Notes: generated by a model not told the origin, from the sequence alone. Positions 33,076-44,623 are shown, numbered from the stretch's first letter. The stretch is 64,000 bases of DNA from Rhipicephalus microplus (GCF_043290135.1 NW_027464601.1:6454501-6518500), one strand, 5' to 3'. Numbers and translations: made by a program.

Positions 33076-35050
33076 CCTCAACGCCTCTTTTGTTCAGCCA
33101 AGCAGAAGGGAAGCCAATGTGCATGGGAAAAATACTATGTAGCCGAACATGACTACCTAGGAAAAATATGCGAAGCAAAACACTCTTTCTATAACTATAA
33201 CTTGCCGACCATTCTAAAAAGTGATCCACGCAAGTTTTTTGAAATAATCAACCCTCACCCCACGCAGTCTACTAACTTCACCGACGATGCTGGCAGACCT
33301 GTGGGTGACGTTGATTGCGCAAACATCTTTAATAGCGCATTTGGATCAGTGTTCACAAAAGAAACAGACCTTTCATTTTACATGCCGACTTCCACTATCG
33401 AACTCTTGATGCCACCCATCACATTTTCCGTGTCTGGTATAATATCTATAATTAACAACCTAAAGCTGTCGTCCTCCGCGGGTGTAGACAATATTAACTC
33501 CAAGTTCCTTAAAAACACTGTAGATGTCTGTGCCGAATATTTGTTTATTGTTTTCGCAGTCACTTGAGACAGGCCAACTGCCCGACGATTGGAAAAAAGG
33601 GAAGGTCATTTCAGTCTTCAAAGCTGGTAACAAAAACTCGCCTCTAAATTATCGTCCCATCTCATTAACTTCAGTGCCTTGCAAAATCATAAAACACGTC
33701 ATATTCACTCACATTAACAGTTTTCTAGACAAGGTTAATTTTTTTCATCCTGCACAACATGACTTCCGAAAAGGGTTTTCATGTCAAACTCAACTAGCAC
33801 TTTTTGTTCATGACCTTCATTCCAATCTCGACAATAACTTTCGAACCGACGCAATATTTCTAGATTTCACCAAAGCATTTGATAAGGTACCTCAAAAACG
33901 CCTGTTTCTAAAACTTTCCCACTTAAACTTACACTCCGCAGTCTTATTCTGGATCCAAGAATTCTTACATAACCGTTCCCAATCTGTCCTTGTGAATGAT
34001 CAGCTCTCCAACTTTATTCCAGTTACATCAGGTGTCCCTCAGTGTTCCATCCTTGGCCCCTTGTTACTTCTAATATATATTAACGACCTACCAACGAACT
34101 TAACTTGTAACATAAGCATGTTTGCTGATGACTGCGTTTCGTACCACACAGTAACGAATGTGTCTGATCAAATTAGCCTCCAAAGTGACATTAACCAAGT
34201 GCAGCGTTGGTGTGAAAGGTGGCAAATAGAACTTAATCCTAACAAATGTAAACTTGTGTCGTTTCAGCGTCGCCATAACCCGCTCACCACTTCCTACGTA
34301 ATCTCTAACACTCCTGTTCAACTTGTGCAATCCTACAAATACCTTAGCCTAACTTTGTGCAGTGACCTTACTTGGGCTGAGCACATCCGGACTATCATCG
34401 CAGCTGCTAATCGTACTCTCGGCTTCCTAAAACGACATCTGCGCAACGCACCCCACCATGTAAAATTATGAGCATATCAGTCCCTCGTAAGAAGCAAGCT
34501 TGAATATGCATCGCCAATTTGGAGCCCACAACACGCGTATCTCATTACTGCACTCGAATGACTTCAAAACCGTGCTACTAGATTCATTCATTCCTCATAT
34601 GCCTATCGCATTAGCTGTCATGTTTAAAAGAAGAAATTGGCCTGTCCCCTCTATCTTCCCGCCACCGCATTGCCACTCTTTGCTTGTTTCATAAACTTTT
34701 TCGCAGTCCACTTGCAATCGAACCTTACATTTCCCCCCCCCCCTTCGCAGGTCATATCGCATTGGCCATGTCTTTCAAGTTGCCCGTCAACGTTCCCGCA
34801 CCGTTACTTTTGCTGCCTCATTTTTTCTTCGTGCAGCAAAAGACTGGAATGACCTCCCCCACCATATTGCAGCAATCACCTGTCCATCAACATTTATGCA
34901 TAGCGTCACAAGCCATTTTTCAAGATAATTCATGTCTTTTTTGTACGTTTTTTGTAACCCAACCCCTTATGTTATGTCCCCCTGGGGACCTTTAAGGTAA
35001 TGAAATGAAATAATAAGGTAATAAAATGAAATAAAATGAAATGAAATGAA
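33076..35050 (+). mobile_element. Nested CR1-type LINE, 5'-truncated
   Basis: RT-only LINE without RNase H. Seen: FFEIINPHPTQSTNFTDDAG and LKLSSSAGVDNINSKFLKN. A frameshift near 33530 is followed by WKKGKVISVFKAGNK, NYRPISLTSVPCKIIKHV, FLDFTKAFDKVPQKRL, SGVPQCSILGPLL and MFADDC, then ELNPNKCKL and SYKYLSLTL. It ends in ATGAAATGAAAT repeats at about 34993-35050. Gypsy RNase H resumes at ATCTTGCG (35051). The frame jump and a stop after HHVKL make it inactive. No clear target duplication at this insertion. Confidence 0.9.
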
Positions 35051-35290
35051 ATCTTGCGTCACTTCGACCCGACTGCTCCGATTGAGTTACACACCGGTGC
35101 AAGCGGTGTTGGACTCGGCGCCGTGCTCGCGCAGCGCAAATCGGGATTCTAGGAGTACGTAGTCGCTTACGCAAGCCGTACGCTCACCAAAGCAGAGAAT
35201 AATTATTTTGTGATGAAGAAGGAGTGTCTAGATATTATTTGGGCCCTAGGTAACTTTAGAACGTACCTATATGTTAACCCTTTCGACGTA
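35051..35290 (+). pseudogene. Gypsy pol part 2: RNase H core
   Basis: [32 protein letters not shown], a stop, [18 protein letters not shown] and [12 protein letters not shown]. The first catalytic Asp of the TDASG motif is Gly (HTGASG). The reading frame is then cut at GACGTA (35285-35290) by the TIR transposon and resumes GAGACTGATCAC at 37838. Confidence 0.9.
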
Positions 35291-35632
35291 CACTCTAAGT
35301 CAAATCCTGGCTAGACTACACGCACGCAGGCAGGAAATCAAGTCAAATTATCGCCGCTTCTAGGCGACTCTATAGCCGTGTTGCAGAGAATCCGGACCGA
35401 TTCGAAGTGGCCTTCAGAATGGCCGGCACGAAGATAAGCCGGGACTTTAGGTCAAATTTTTCCTCGCAAAATACGGCCTGCGGTTAGGCGTGACTTTCCG
35501 TAGGCGGCCCAGCCTTGATGTGGTGGCGGAAAAAAAGGAATATTTTAAGCTCTTCGTAGTGATTTCTCGCCGAGAACGCGGTGGATATTACGACTACAAG
35601 TAAATAGAAAACCATTAGTATCACCACCACTT

Positions 35633-35735
35633 ATATTGGTGAGGATAACATGCAAAGCGCAGCCCTAGAATCAAACTCGGGACCGCATGCATGTGAAGCA
35701 GATGTCTTACCCATTGCACCAAAATGCCACCGAAT
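35633..35735 (-). mobile_element. tRNA-like SINE fragment
   Basis: The minus strand reads GGTGCAATGGGTAAGACATC (A-box-like) and GGTCCCGAGTTTGATTCTAG (B-box-like), spaced as in a tRNA. It differs from the Ruka-like copies. No clear target duplication found. Confidence 0.55.
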
Positions 35736-36751
35736 GGCAGCAAGTGTTTTTCGCGGGGTATATATCTTCCAAGTGGGTTTTCGCAAACTATCTTCGGAAC
35801 CTTGAACTGTTTTTTTTTCCATGTGCATACATTTTATCAGCGAATAGTTTGCAGGGCTTCATGAATTCGAGACAACCGCGGTGGGCACTTTCGGCTCTCA
35901 TTTCAGCTCATGGTGCGCCGTTCCGCAAGAACGATTACCGTGTGTTTGTGCGGTGCTTTAGTGCTTCCCCGTGAAGTGCGGGTGTTACGCTCACCGAAAT
36001 CCGCGGACGAGGCTGTGTTCGGCTGTCGAAACCTGCGTATGTTTCTCGACCGTGCGTGTGCTAGGAGAAATTTAGCTGCTTTGTGTCGGGAGGTACACGC
36101 GTGTCAGTGACAACTGCCTATTCTCAGCTGGTTGAAGACAATGCGCTTTCGCACGTAACGTTGCATGGGTATTTTAGCGTGCCTATTCCAGCACTTGCAT
36201 TCCGTACGCTCGAACTGCCACGAGTTGCACGCTGGAGCAGCAGCACATTTTTAGCATTTCAACAAGTACATACTTGTGCAATTAGAATTTAGGCGCATTA
36301 TTTCGCTATATAGAGGGCTTTTTACTCATCTTCAGTCTTTAACTGATCTTATTTATGGGGAGTGGCTACTCTTACCTTTATTCAGCATCACATCGCTGTT
36401 CAAGTGAATGCCGAAACGCGTGCCAAGGTCAAGTATGACGTACAAAAATCAGCAAAGGACTGGTCATCTCCCTCCAAATAAGTAATGCGTCTGCACATCT
36501 GTTTTGCGAACGTCGGCGTGCAGTTGGGGTCAAGAAATAGTGCAGAATGAACCTCAAAATATTTATTCTTACTGCTAGCAGTTGCTCATTAGAAAATGGG
36601 GATTTTTATAGCTGGTACATTATCTTCACAATAGTGCACTGGTTGTCTTGGTCGTGGTTCACTGTTAAAATTCATGCTGGAATATGGGAACTGTACTTAA
36701 TAATCAAAAGAGTGAGCAAATGTCGGTGACATACGCTTTCCTGCTGACTTC

Positions 36752-36998
36752 GATTGATTGATTGATATGTGAGGTTTAACTTCCAAAAACCACCCTATGT
36801 TTATTAGAGACGCTGTAGTGGAGGGCTCCGGAAATTTCGACCACCTGGGGTTTTTTAACGTGCACCTAAATCTGAGCACACGGACCTACAAAATTTCCGC
36901 CTTCTTCGGAAATGCAGCCGCCGCTGCCGGGATTCTAACCCGCGACCTGCGGGTCAGCAGCCGAATACATTTGCCACTAGACCACCGCGGCGGGGCTC
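36752..36998 (-). mobile_element. Ruka-like SINE inside the TIR transposon
   Basis: Same family as 18317-18559. Flanked by TCCTGCTGACTTC (36739-36751) and TCCTGCTTACTTC (36999-37011), a 13-bp target duplication with one mismatch. Tail on the left (plus-strand GATTGATTGATTGAT). Confidence 0.92.
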
Positions 36999-37835
36999 TC
37001 CTGCTTACTTCTGCATCTGACTTCTGAAATATGTACTTCATGTTCATCATCAAATTACGCAACCACTAATCAAACATCGACCAATTGATTTTCGATTTCC
37101 ATCTTTTTCTGTCTCGTGGGCTTCGGTTTGTTTCTTTTTTGCCATACTTTCCTAAAATCATGAGTTCAACTTGTTTAGTAGAACATGAACATCAACATAC
37201 ATAGGCCAGTGTTTCAGAAAGCTGTCGCGCATGCACTAGTACTCTTTTATTTAGTGCATGACACAGAGTCATACCTCGACAACTGATGAACGGAAAGTTC
37301 TTTGCACTCTTTTATTGAAGTCAAAAGAGTAGCAATGGGACTGCACATCCCAGTTTATGCCCAACTGCAGAGAGATGTATGATATCTTGAATAAAGTATG
37401 CCATATAGCTCTCGAAAATATTTTCGTCCCAGACCATCTTGTAGAAAAACGATCATCACAAGACAGCAGGACCAAACGGCGACGAACAAATGCCATGGCA
37501 TGCAGGCGACGGCGGGCGACCAGCTGGCATGGCGACGGCAGGGAGGAAGGAGGGGGGACGGCATTTCTTTCCTTTTTTTTCTGCGCTCACACTTGTGCCA
37601 GAACGGTTCTGCGTAAGCTGAAGCGGGTTCCTGGCACCAGGCTAGCGTGATGGAGACGGCGACTCTCCTTTTTTTATTCTTGTGCCTGCTCTTGCCGGCT
37701 GTATGCGTGACTTCCGTGCCTCCCGGATGTCACGGGTACTTTTTATTGCTGGGCTCCCTATAGACAGGATTTTAGTCAGTACGCTGAAGCGCGCTGCCTA
37801 TGTGCCGTTCGTTATCCGGCACCTGACTTTGAGTG

Positions 37836-39343
37836 TAGAGACTGATCACCATGGACTTTGTTGGTTATCCACGTTGAAGGGCCCCTCCGGTCGTTTAGCT
37901 CACTGGGCTTTGCGGTTGCAAGAGTTTGACAAGCTTCTTGTCCGCAGGTCTGGCCGAAGTCACACTGATGCCGACGCCCTATCGTGTTCAACTGTATCAT
38001 CGGAAAGCTCTGCCTCTCTATCTGCCGCGGACGAAACGGTGGCGCTTCCAGCAAACTGCGACATGGCGTCTAAACAACGTGAGGATGACTGGATCAATGC
38101 TCTTCGACGATTCCTTTCAGACCCGTCGACTTCTCCATCTTATCGAACGTTGCGCCATCAAGCAGTTCACTTTGAGATCCGCGATGACCACCCTTACTGC
38201 AGGAATCACAAGTCTGACGGCCGAAAATGGTTACTGGTCATAACTCGCCATCTTCGTGCTGCAATATGTTCAGCTTTCCACGCTGACCCTCAATGTGCAC
38301 ATGCGGGCATCTTCAAAACGTAAGCTCGGCTTTTCTCCCGGTTTTATTGGCGAGGCATGTACACCTTTCTGCGCAAGTACATTCAGTCATGCCTGCAGTG
38401 CCAACGATGGAAAGCTCTGCCTCATCACTCCTATGGTCCGATCCAGCCAAATCCTTGCCCAGCCAGGCCTTTCGACCGCATTTGAACCGATCTATACAGG
38501 CCTCTTTCATTCACGGCGTCCGGAAACCGTTGGATCGTTGTCGCTGTTCACTGCATGACGCGATACGCAGAAACAACTGCTTTGCCTGCTCCCACAGCAC
38601 GCGACGTATCATCTTTTCTCCTGCGGAACTTCATTCTCCGTCATGGCGCACCACGTGAACTTGTCAGCGACAGAGGACGTGCGTTCCCCTCTGAAGTCGT
38701 CAACGCACTCCTTGCCCAATGCCGTATCCTTCACCGGACTACCACCACCTACCATCCCCAAACGAATGGCTTGACGGAAAGATTCAACCGTACCCTTGGT
38801 GACATGATATCTAAGTATGTTGCCTCAGACCACTCCGATGGGTACTTCATTCTGCCTTTTGTGACATACGCCTACGATACTGTTCCATTGGCGACTACGA
38901 GATTTTCATCATTTTTCCTGTTATATGGCCGAGAACATTCCAGCACACTAGATACCAATCTGCCCTACCACCCCAATTCCTTCGAGTCTACGCCCATCTC
39001 TGAAGCTACCCGCCGCTCTGAGGAATGCCGTAAGCTCGCCAAGTTGTTCACAACCATCGACCAATAGATACGAAAATTTCGGCATGACAATAACCACCCA
39101 TACCTTAACTTTGTCCCAGACACCCTTGTGTGGCTTTGGGTTCCAGCTGTCTCTACAGGCCTTTCTTCGAAACTTGTTTCAAAATACTACGGACCCTACT
39201 GCGTTGTCTCGCACACTTCACCTGTTAACTACATCATCAAACCCGTGATGCCACCCACAGACCAGCGCTTTCGGTGTCGTGAAACTGTTCACCTACAGCG
39301 GTTGAAACCATATTACGATCCGCTCGTACGATTTTCTCCGTGA
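37836..39343 (+). pseudogene. Gypsy pol part 3: RNase H end and integrase
   Basis: RNase H end: TDHHGLCWLSTLKGPSGRL, LVRRSGRSHTDADALS. Integrase zinc region: HADPQCAHAGI and CLQCQRW. Catalytic core: VVAVHCMTRYAE (the usual first Asp is His), LVSDRGRAFPSE, HPQTNGLTERFNRTL (second Asp and Glu kept). The C-terminal part has LVWLWVPA, KYYGPYCVV and HLQRLKPYYDP. Frameshifts near 38320 and 38460-38550 and a stop near 39065. Inactive. Confidence 0.9.
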
Positions 39344-39382
39344 GTCGCCAGCATGGCTCTTTTTTTCCGACGGGGTATGATA

Positions 39383-39540
39383 TGTAGTGAAGAGGAATGC
39401 CCACTACCGCAGTGACATCGACACGTTGGCGCGAGCTGGAACTGCCTGGTTGCCGCAGCGATGACGCCCGAATATCCAGCCAGCTCTTGCAGTTTTTGTT
39501 CTGACGCTGCTACTGCTTGTCGCCTTGCATTTACATTTTA
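39383..39540 (+). repeat. Gypsy 3' LTR
   Basis: Starts TGTAGTGAAGAGGAATGCCC and ends GCATTTACATTTTA. It follows a short purine-rich stretch (GACGGGGTATGATA). Then (ATAC)n resumes. Confidence 0.88.
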
Positions 39541-39552
39541 ATACATACATAC

Positions 39553-39583
<31 letters not shown>

Positions 39584-39890
39584 CATACATACATACATAC
39601 ATACATACATACATACATACATACATACATACATACATACATACATACATACATACATACATACATACATACATACATACATACACACACACATACATAC
39701 ATACATACATACATACATACATACATACATACATACATACATACATACATACATACATACATACATACATACATACATACATACGTACGTACATACATAC
39801 ATACATACATACATACATACATACATACATACATACATACATACATACATACATACATACATACATACATACATACATACATACATACAT
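39541..39890. repeat. (ATAC)n microsatellite, right of Gypsy element
   Basis: About 87 units with few interruptions (ACTTAC near 39550, CACACACA near 39685, ACGTACGT near 39783). Taken with the left tract, the pre-insertion site was one (ATAC)n array. Confidence 0.97.
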
Positions 39891-39904
39891 GGGATAAACA
39901 GACG

Positions 39905-40600
39905 CACGCCTTTCGGGGTTTCACCCCTAAAACAACGTTAAAAGACTCCGCGCGCGCTCCTCTTCTCTCCGTCAAAAGCGCCGCAGCCACGGCGACCAAC
40001 CTCGTCAAATCTATCATCGAGCACACTCTTGAAATATAGAGAAGGAAAGGTTGGGGTACGCCGTCGTTTCATTAGGGGTCGCGGATATTTCGAGAATAGT
40101 CCCACCCCTTCCCCAGCCGTGGATGCGTGATCCCCTGGAAACTTCTAGAAACCGGGACGAATGTATACACGAAAGAAGCGGAGGGTGACATTTAGGAGAT
40201 GAAGTGTGCTATTCACCGTTGGGGGAAGGCTTCTCTTACAGTAACAAAGCAAGAGATCAAGAGTATGTTTTCCACCAGTGGACGAAGAAGTCACCTGCAG
40301 TGGCAGCAGATGAGGGGCCGATGTATTTCCGGCGAAGTAGTTCTGGTATTGAAGTGCGCTCAGTTGACTACGCGAGGGTTTTCTGGAAGAAAAACCTCGA
40401 ATGCAGTGGGATGGCAACCGAAGCTAGACTTTGAGTAAATGTTTTTCGGAAGAGAAGCATCCAAGATTTTTTTCAAGAACTTTGGACTGAATTCGTTTGG
40501 TGAACATTCAGTCGAATACAGTATTTTAATAAGTAATGTATAGAGCTGATAGTGCAAGTTGCTGGCGCTCGTTGTTTTGATTGTATTGGTGTTTCTAATT
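39905..40600 (+). mobile_element. LTR-like segment, copy 2 (unidentified element)
   Basis: Diverged homologue of 11230-11830 (TGAAATATAGAGAAGGAAAG, GATATTTCGAGAATAG, CCCCTGGAAACTTCTAG, AGCGGAGGGTGACATTTAGG, TATGTTTTCCACCAGTGGAC, CACCTGCAGTGGCAGCAG). It carries an extra ~55 bp after GAGATGAAGTG compared with copy 1. Termini not defined. Confidence 0.5.
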
Positions 40601-42045
40601 ACAGTGAAAGCTATTATGCCATCACAACTAAGGTCTGCTGCAGTGCCGTAGATGTCTGCCGTAAGGTCCCTAGATGAAACAAGTTTCCAAGGTAGCGACA
40701 CCTTTCCCTTTCCTCTTCTCCTATGTTTCTTAAGCGCCCCCTAGAAGGTTTAAAACTTTCATCCAAAAGCGAATGTTTGGGTTCTGTTGATACGGTGAAT
40801 AGATGTAAATGAAACAAAATGGAACAAAATAAGACGTAGAATAAACAGTTACCTTTATGAACATAAACGGCACAACACAAGAGCAAGAGGGATGTGCGTT
40901 ACTCAACTGGCAACGTTGTGCAGTTCTATACTTTACACCACTAGCCATGGCGTCTCGCGTAGTACATTTTAGTTCCACGGCCGCGGTATTTCGTCCAGTT
41001 CTAACTAGTCCACTTCTCCGATTGTGTTTTGTTCGTGCTGTGACACAGTGAACGTGCTTCTTGCTGGATCCTGTAAGTGGCCACAGGGCGTGACGTTGTG
41101 ACGATTGATTACAACCGGCTTGTGCATACGCAAGAAAAAAAACTACGGCCAGACTGGTACGAACACTCGTCCAGCAGCACTGCGATGACGTTTTTTTTAA
41201 ATGTGCCCATTTGGACAATCGTGATGCCAAGTGATTCTGATGTGGTGCTGGGAACTTCCTGAAAAGTGAGAGTTCTACTGGTGAGGTGTCTCGAAGCAGC
41301 GCGTTTCGGCTCAAGCGGGAACTGGTCAAGAGTGCAATGTTTCTGAAGGTGCGTTGATTACAACCTACAGCTGCTCTATACATGCATTCCCACATGTATT
41401 TGTACCAACTGGCATGCACTAGACACGCATTAGACGCGCGCCTGGCGTCTCAATAAAAACCGACAAGTGAACTCGCTTCGCAGATCCGCGTCGACATACG
41501 TTGACGGACTTGCACGAAAGCATTCGCGTGAAATGGTTCATAGTTGCACTTCATGGTGCGCTTCATCTCGGAAAGCACGAGGTAAGTTGAAGAGAGCGAA
41601 ACCACTTTCTGTTGTTTACGGCAACGCAGCATTGCTGAAAAACGCAGATGTTGCATTGAACGAGCGTGCCGAAACAATCTTGGTCGACTTAGCGCACACC
41701 GAAACGCTCCTTCTCTTCAGTTTATGTTCTGGCTACGATTTTGTCTTTGGTCACGGCGAGAATCCGGCTGAAGCCATATGCGCATGCGTACTCGTTTGGA
41801 ACCTTTTACATAATAAGAAATAACACCACCAGCCATTTGCAAGATCACGTGCAAGCAATGCACCAATTACAGACGTAGGTCGCAGAAAAAAAGAGGAGTA
41901 ATCGAGAGAGTGAGGAAGACGGCTCGAGAACAATGAGTGACGCTACCTTGTTTCATCTAGGGACCTTAGTCTGCCGCCGCTGCTAGCGCCTGTAACCACA
42001 ACGCGCCCAATTTGGAAAGAAAAAAAGTAGTACCAATGAAACAGT
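40601..42045. other. Interior of repeat copy 2, with one long open frame
   Basis: On the minus strand 40730-41419 is open for 229 codons. The sequence is rich in Ser, Cys and Arg and shows no domain I recognise, no signal peptide and no knuckle pattern. It is longer than expected by chance in this composition but has no counterpart in copy 1. Coding status is unproven. Confidence 0.3.
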
Positions 42046-42150
42046 GGTGTGCGAACCCGGGACCGCAGGGTGATGTCCCTGTGTTCTACCACAGAGCTAC
42101 GTCTGTGCTCACGACTTGTTGGCAAACTTGCCTTAGACAGACTTGATGTC
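42046..42150 (-). mobile_element. tRNA-like SINE head or tRNA pseudogene
   Basis: The minus strand reads GTAGCTCTGTGGTAGAACAC (A box), CATCACCCTGCGGTCC and GGGTTCGCACACC (B box), then an ACTACTTTTTTTC run. The tRNA-like spacing is good but acceptor and anticodon arms do not pair clearly. Confidence 0.5.
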
Positions 42151-42479
42151 GGGAAAGCAATCGCGTTATTATGATTTATATAGCGTTTTGAAACAGTGAA
42201 AGAACACCTAGTCATCGCACAATGTGAATAGCGTAACGAGTGGGTCGTCCAATGCTCGAACCCATTACAAAAGCTTGTTTTTGTTCCGCTAATAAATGTC
42301 TCGCATACCCACTTCAGGCATAATTCCTCATCGTCATTAGCCACTGCATGAACAATCGGCACAAAATTTCTTCCTATATTTCAGCCGACACCACTTTTCT
42401 CAGAAGAATAACCAAATTGAATAGCGAATGCAGGCCTACTACACTAAAATTTTATCATCAATGCCGTAGTTGGAATCAA

Positions 42480-42870
42480 GTAAGTGTGCTTGCAGCAGTT
42501 ACCCATTGAGTGTTTATAAAAGGCTCTCAAGGGCCGTTCTTCTAGCTTTCGCTGTGACTGTGCTGCGCATCCCGCGCAGGTCTGGCGTTAGTTGTATCGA
42601 ATTGAATTTGATAATTGCCATGCGTGCAACATTGTGTGTTGTTTGTTATGTCTTTTCTGAAAGTGCATCAACTCTCGGCTTTGCTTCGTTCCTTAGACCA
42701 CAGCCCACGTTCGCTGGCAAACCAAACGAACCAACAATAAATTGTCCGTGTTTCATGTTGCGCTCAGGGGGGCCAATACATCGGCCCTCAAAATCCACTC
42801 TGCGATTGCCCCCTAATTACGGGATGAGTTTCATGGTTCCGAATTTTTAACTTTTGTGAAACACGTATTG
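42480..42870 (+). repeat. Second segment shared with 14341-14730
   Basis: Includes TTTATAAAAGG (TATA-like), ATTGAATTTGATAATTGCC, ATCAACTCTCGGCTTTGCTT, GACCACAGCCCACG and ACGGGATGAG. Same order and orientation relative to the LTR-like segment as at the 11-14.7-kb locus. Confidence 0.6.
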
Positions 42871-43026
42871 TTCAATCTCGGTGGTACTTTTTCTCTAGAA
42901 GGACAACCACAAAATTTTTCAGCGAAACATCTACATATAATGCTTCCCATTAGGCCTTCCTTCTATTTAAGTTTTCCTAATGTATTATTATAACTCACAA
43001 TTCAAAGCCTTTTTATACGCAACCCG

Positions 43027-43272
43027 GCCCGCCGGGGTGGTCTGGTGGCTTAGGTACTCGTCTGCCGACCCTCAGGGCGCAAGATCAAATCCCGGCTGAG
43101 GCAGCTGCATTTCCGATGGAGGCGAAAACGTTGTAGGCCCGTGTGGTCTGATTTGGGTGTACCTTAAAGAATCACAGGTGTCGAAATTTCCGGAGCCCTC
43201 CACTAAGCCATCTCTCATAATCATAGAATGGTTTCGGGATGTTAAACCCAACATATCAATCAAATCATTTGC
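43027..43272 (+). mobile_element. Ruka-like SINE
   Basis: tRNA-like head (GGTCTGGTGGCTTAGG, AGATCAAATCCCGGC) and body (TTTCCGGAGCCCTCCACTA). Flanked by ACGCAACCCG (43017-43026) and ACGTAACCCG (43273-43282), a 10-bp target duplication with one C-to-T change. More diverged than the other three copies. Confidence 0.9.
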
Positions 43273-43282
43273 ACGTAACCCG

Positions 43283-43705
43283 CAAAAGTCGCCAAGCCCC
43301 GCTTAGTTATTGCAATATGGCACACATATCAGTATTCGTTCCGTTTAAATACGTTGGTTAAATACTTTATTTTTTTACGAACACTAACGAAACTAAAACT
43401 CTTAAATGAGTAACAGAATTGCTCATTGCGATGACTTCTGTCTAAAGTCTCAGTTTTCAAAATACCTTGCGTTTTTCAGTACTACGCAGGTGACTTACGT
43501 GAACGATATTGGTGAGTTTGGTGCCAATAGCGTGATAAAACCGGATTTCTAGAAAATTCCCGCCAGTGCATGGTATTTGTCTTGGTGAAAGGTCAAAACT
43601 GACTGATATTGCGAGGCTCTCTGGCAAGTTGCGAGCATACACATTAACTTTAGAGTCCTTCAAATCCATTCGTTTCCCATACATTATAATATATATAACA
43701 GGACG
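43283..43705. other. Unassigned sequence
   Basis: No supported feature. Confidence 0.5.
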
Positions 43706-43710
43706 ATCAT

Positions 43711-44620
43711 CACCAAATCCAAGACTGAACCTGAAAGAAAAAAAAACACACAACGGCGTAAGGTCCCACTTGTCTCGAAGCTTTCAATAAATTTTTGAAG
43801 AATGACAAACGAGCATTTTCGGGAAACATTTCTATGCTCACAGACCATAAACTAGGCAGCTACATCATCAATTGGACAGTCATAATCATTTATTTGGCAG
43901 ATGTCCCGATTTCGCGGCGTCAGTTTATGCTGTTCCGCCAACCTGCGTGTGGAATGCTGTTTTGTGTCACTGTCGACGGAAATCATGCTCGCAATCACAG
44001 TCATTTAGTCCGGTCGTCCAAGATACACCACAGAGAGCACTCATCGAGCGTCAATTGTGTAATGGTTGGTTCACACCGGCGACAAATAGCGGTCACGCGA
44101 CCATTCGAGACTGGTCGCAAAAAATCGCGAATGGTCGCAAACGGTTGCAAGGTTACTGCTTTAGATAGTCGCTTCTTGCTCGTTTTTCAGTCGCACGATT
44201 GCAGTCTCAAAACTGCTGGAACCAATCAGCGATACCCAAAGTGACACCGTCACTTCTTTATATATAGCCTAACTGTTTTTGTTTTGGGCTTCTGTCGCCA
44301 GATACAAACGAGTGCATTCCTCTGGGTCTGTGGCACCATGGCCACCACGGAGTGCTTAGCTTGAAGATAGTGGGGCACAGCAGCTCGAACAAAGTGTCGA
44401 ATTTACGTTGCAGTACTTACAAGAAGTCAAACACCATCAAAATGAAGAGAAACTGGATTGTGCACTGTCTTTCCCTGTATTTAGAATAGTTTTTGTCTTT
44501 ACCTTGACTTGTTAATGCCTTCAATGCAGCGCGTTTGGAACGCATTTGTTCGTCATAGCTTGGCACCAACCAAAAAAACCGCGTTCGAGACGCGTTTGTC
44601 TTGCATAAAAGTCTGGGGCA
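43711..44620. repeat. 0.9-kb sequence downstream of LINE B2, copy of 4734-5637
   Basis: High similarity over the whole length, starting at about ACCAAATCC. Here it is not preceded by the 78-bp direct repeat, so this locus could be the older arrangement. Confidence 0.8.
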
Positions 44621-44623
44621 TTC

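Larger units (their letters stand above)
35291..37835. mobile_element. Non-autonomous TIR transposon with TA target duplication
   Basis: 2545-bp insertion with terminal inverted repeats CACTCTAAGTCA and TGACTTTGAGTG (11 of 12 matching), flanked by TA at 35289-35290 and 37836-37837. Removing it and one TA restores D-V-E-T-D-H-H of Gypsy RNase H. A TA target suggests the Tc1/mariner superfamily, but no transposase is visible. Two SINEs have inserted inside it (about 35633-35735 and 36752-36998). Confidence 0.82.
29819..39540 (+). mobile_element. Gypsy LTR retrotransposon with two nested insertions
   Basis: Order LTR-gag-protease-RT-RNase H-integrase-LTR. LTRs at 29819-29987 and 39383-39540. 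The element is split at 33076-35050 by a LINE and at 35291-37835 by a TIR transposon; without them it is about 5.2 kb, a normal Gypsy size. Both sides continue as (ATAC)n, and ATAC abuts both ends, consistent with a 4-bp target duplication within the microsatellite. Several catalytic residues are lost, so it is dead. Confidence 0.93.

Noticed and set aside
33076..35050. A target-site duplication for the LINE nested in Gypsy
   Set aside because: Left flank CTCACCGCCA and right flank ATCTTGCG do not match by more than one or two bases, so none is claimed.
42046..42150. Functional tRNA gene
   Set aside because: A and B boxes are good, but acceptor and anticodon stems do not pair and the downstream body looks like a SINE tail.
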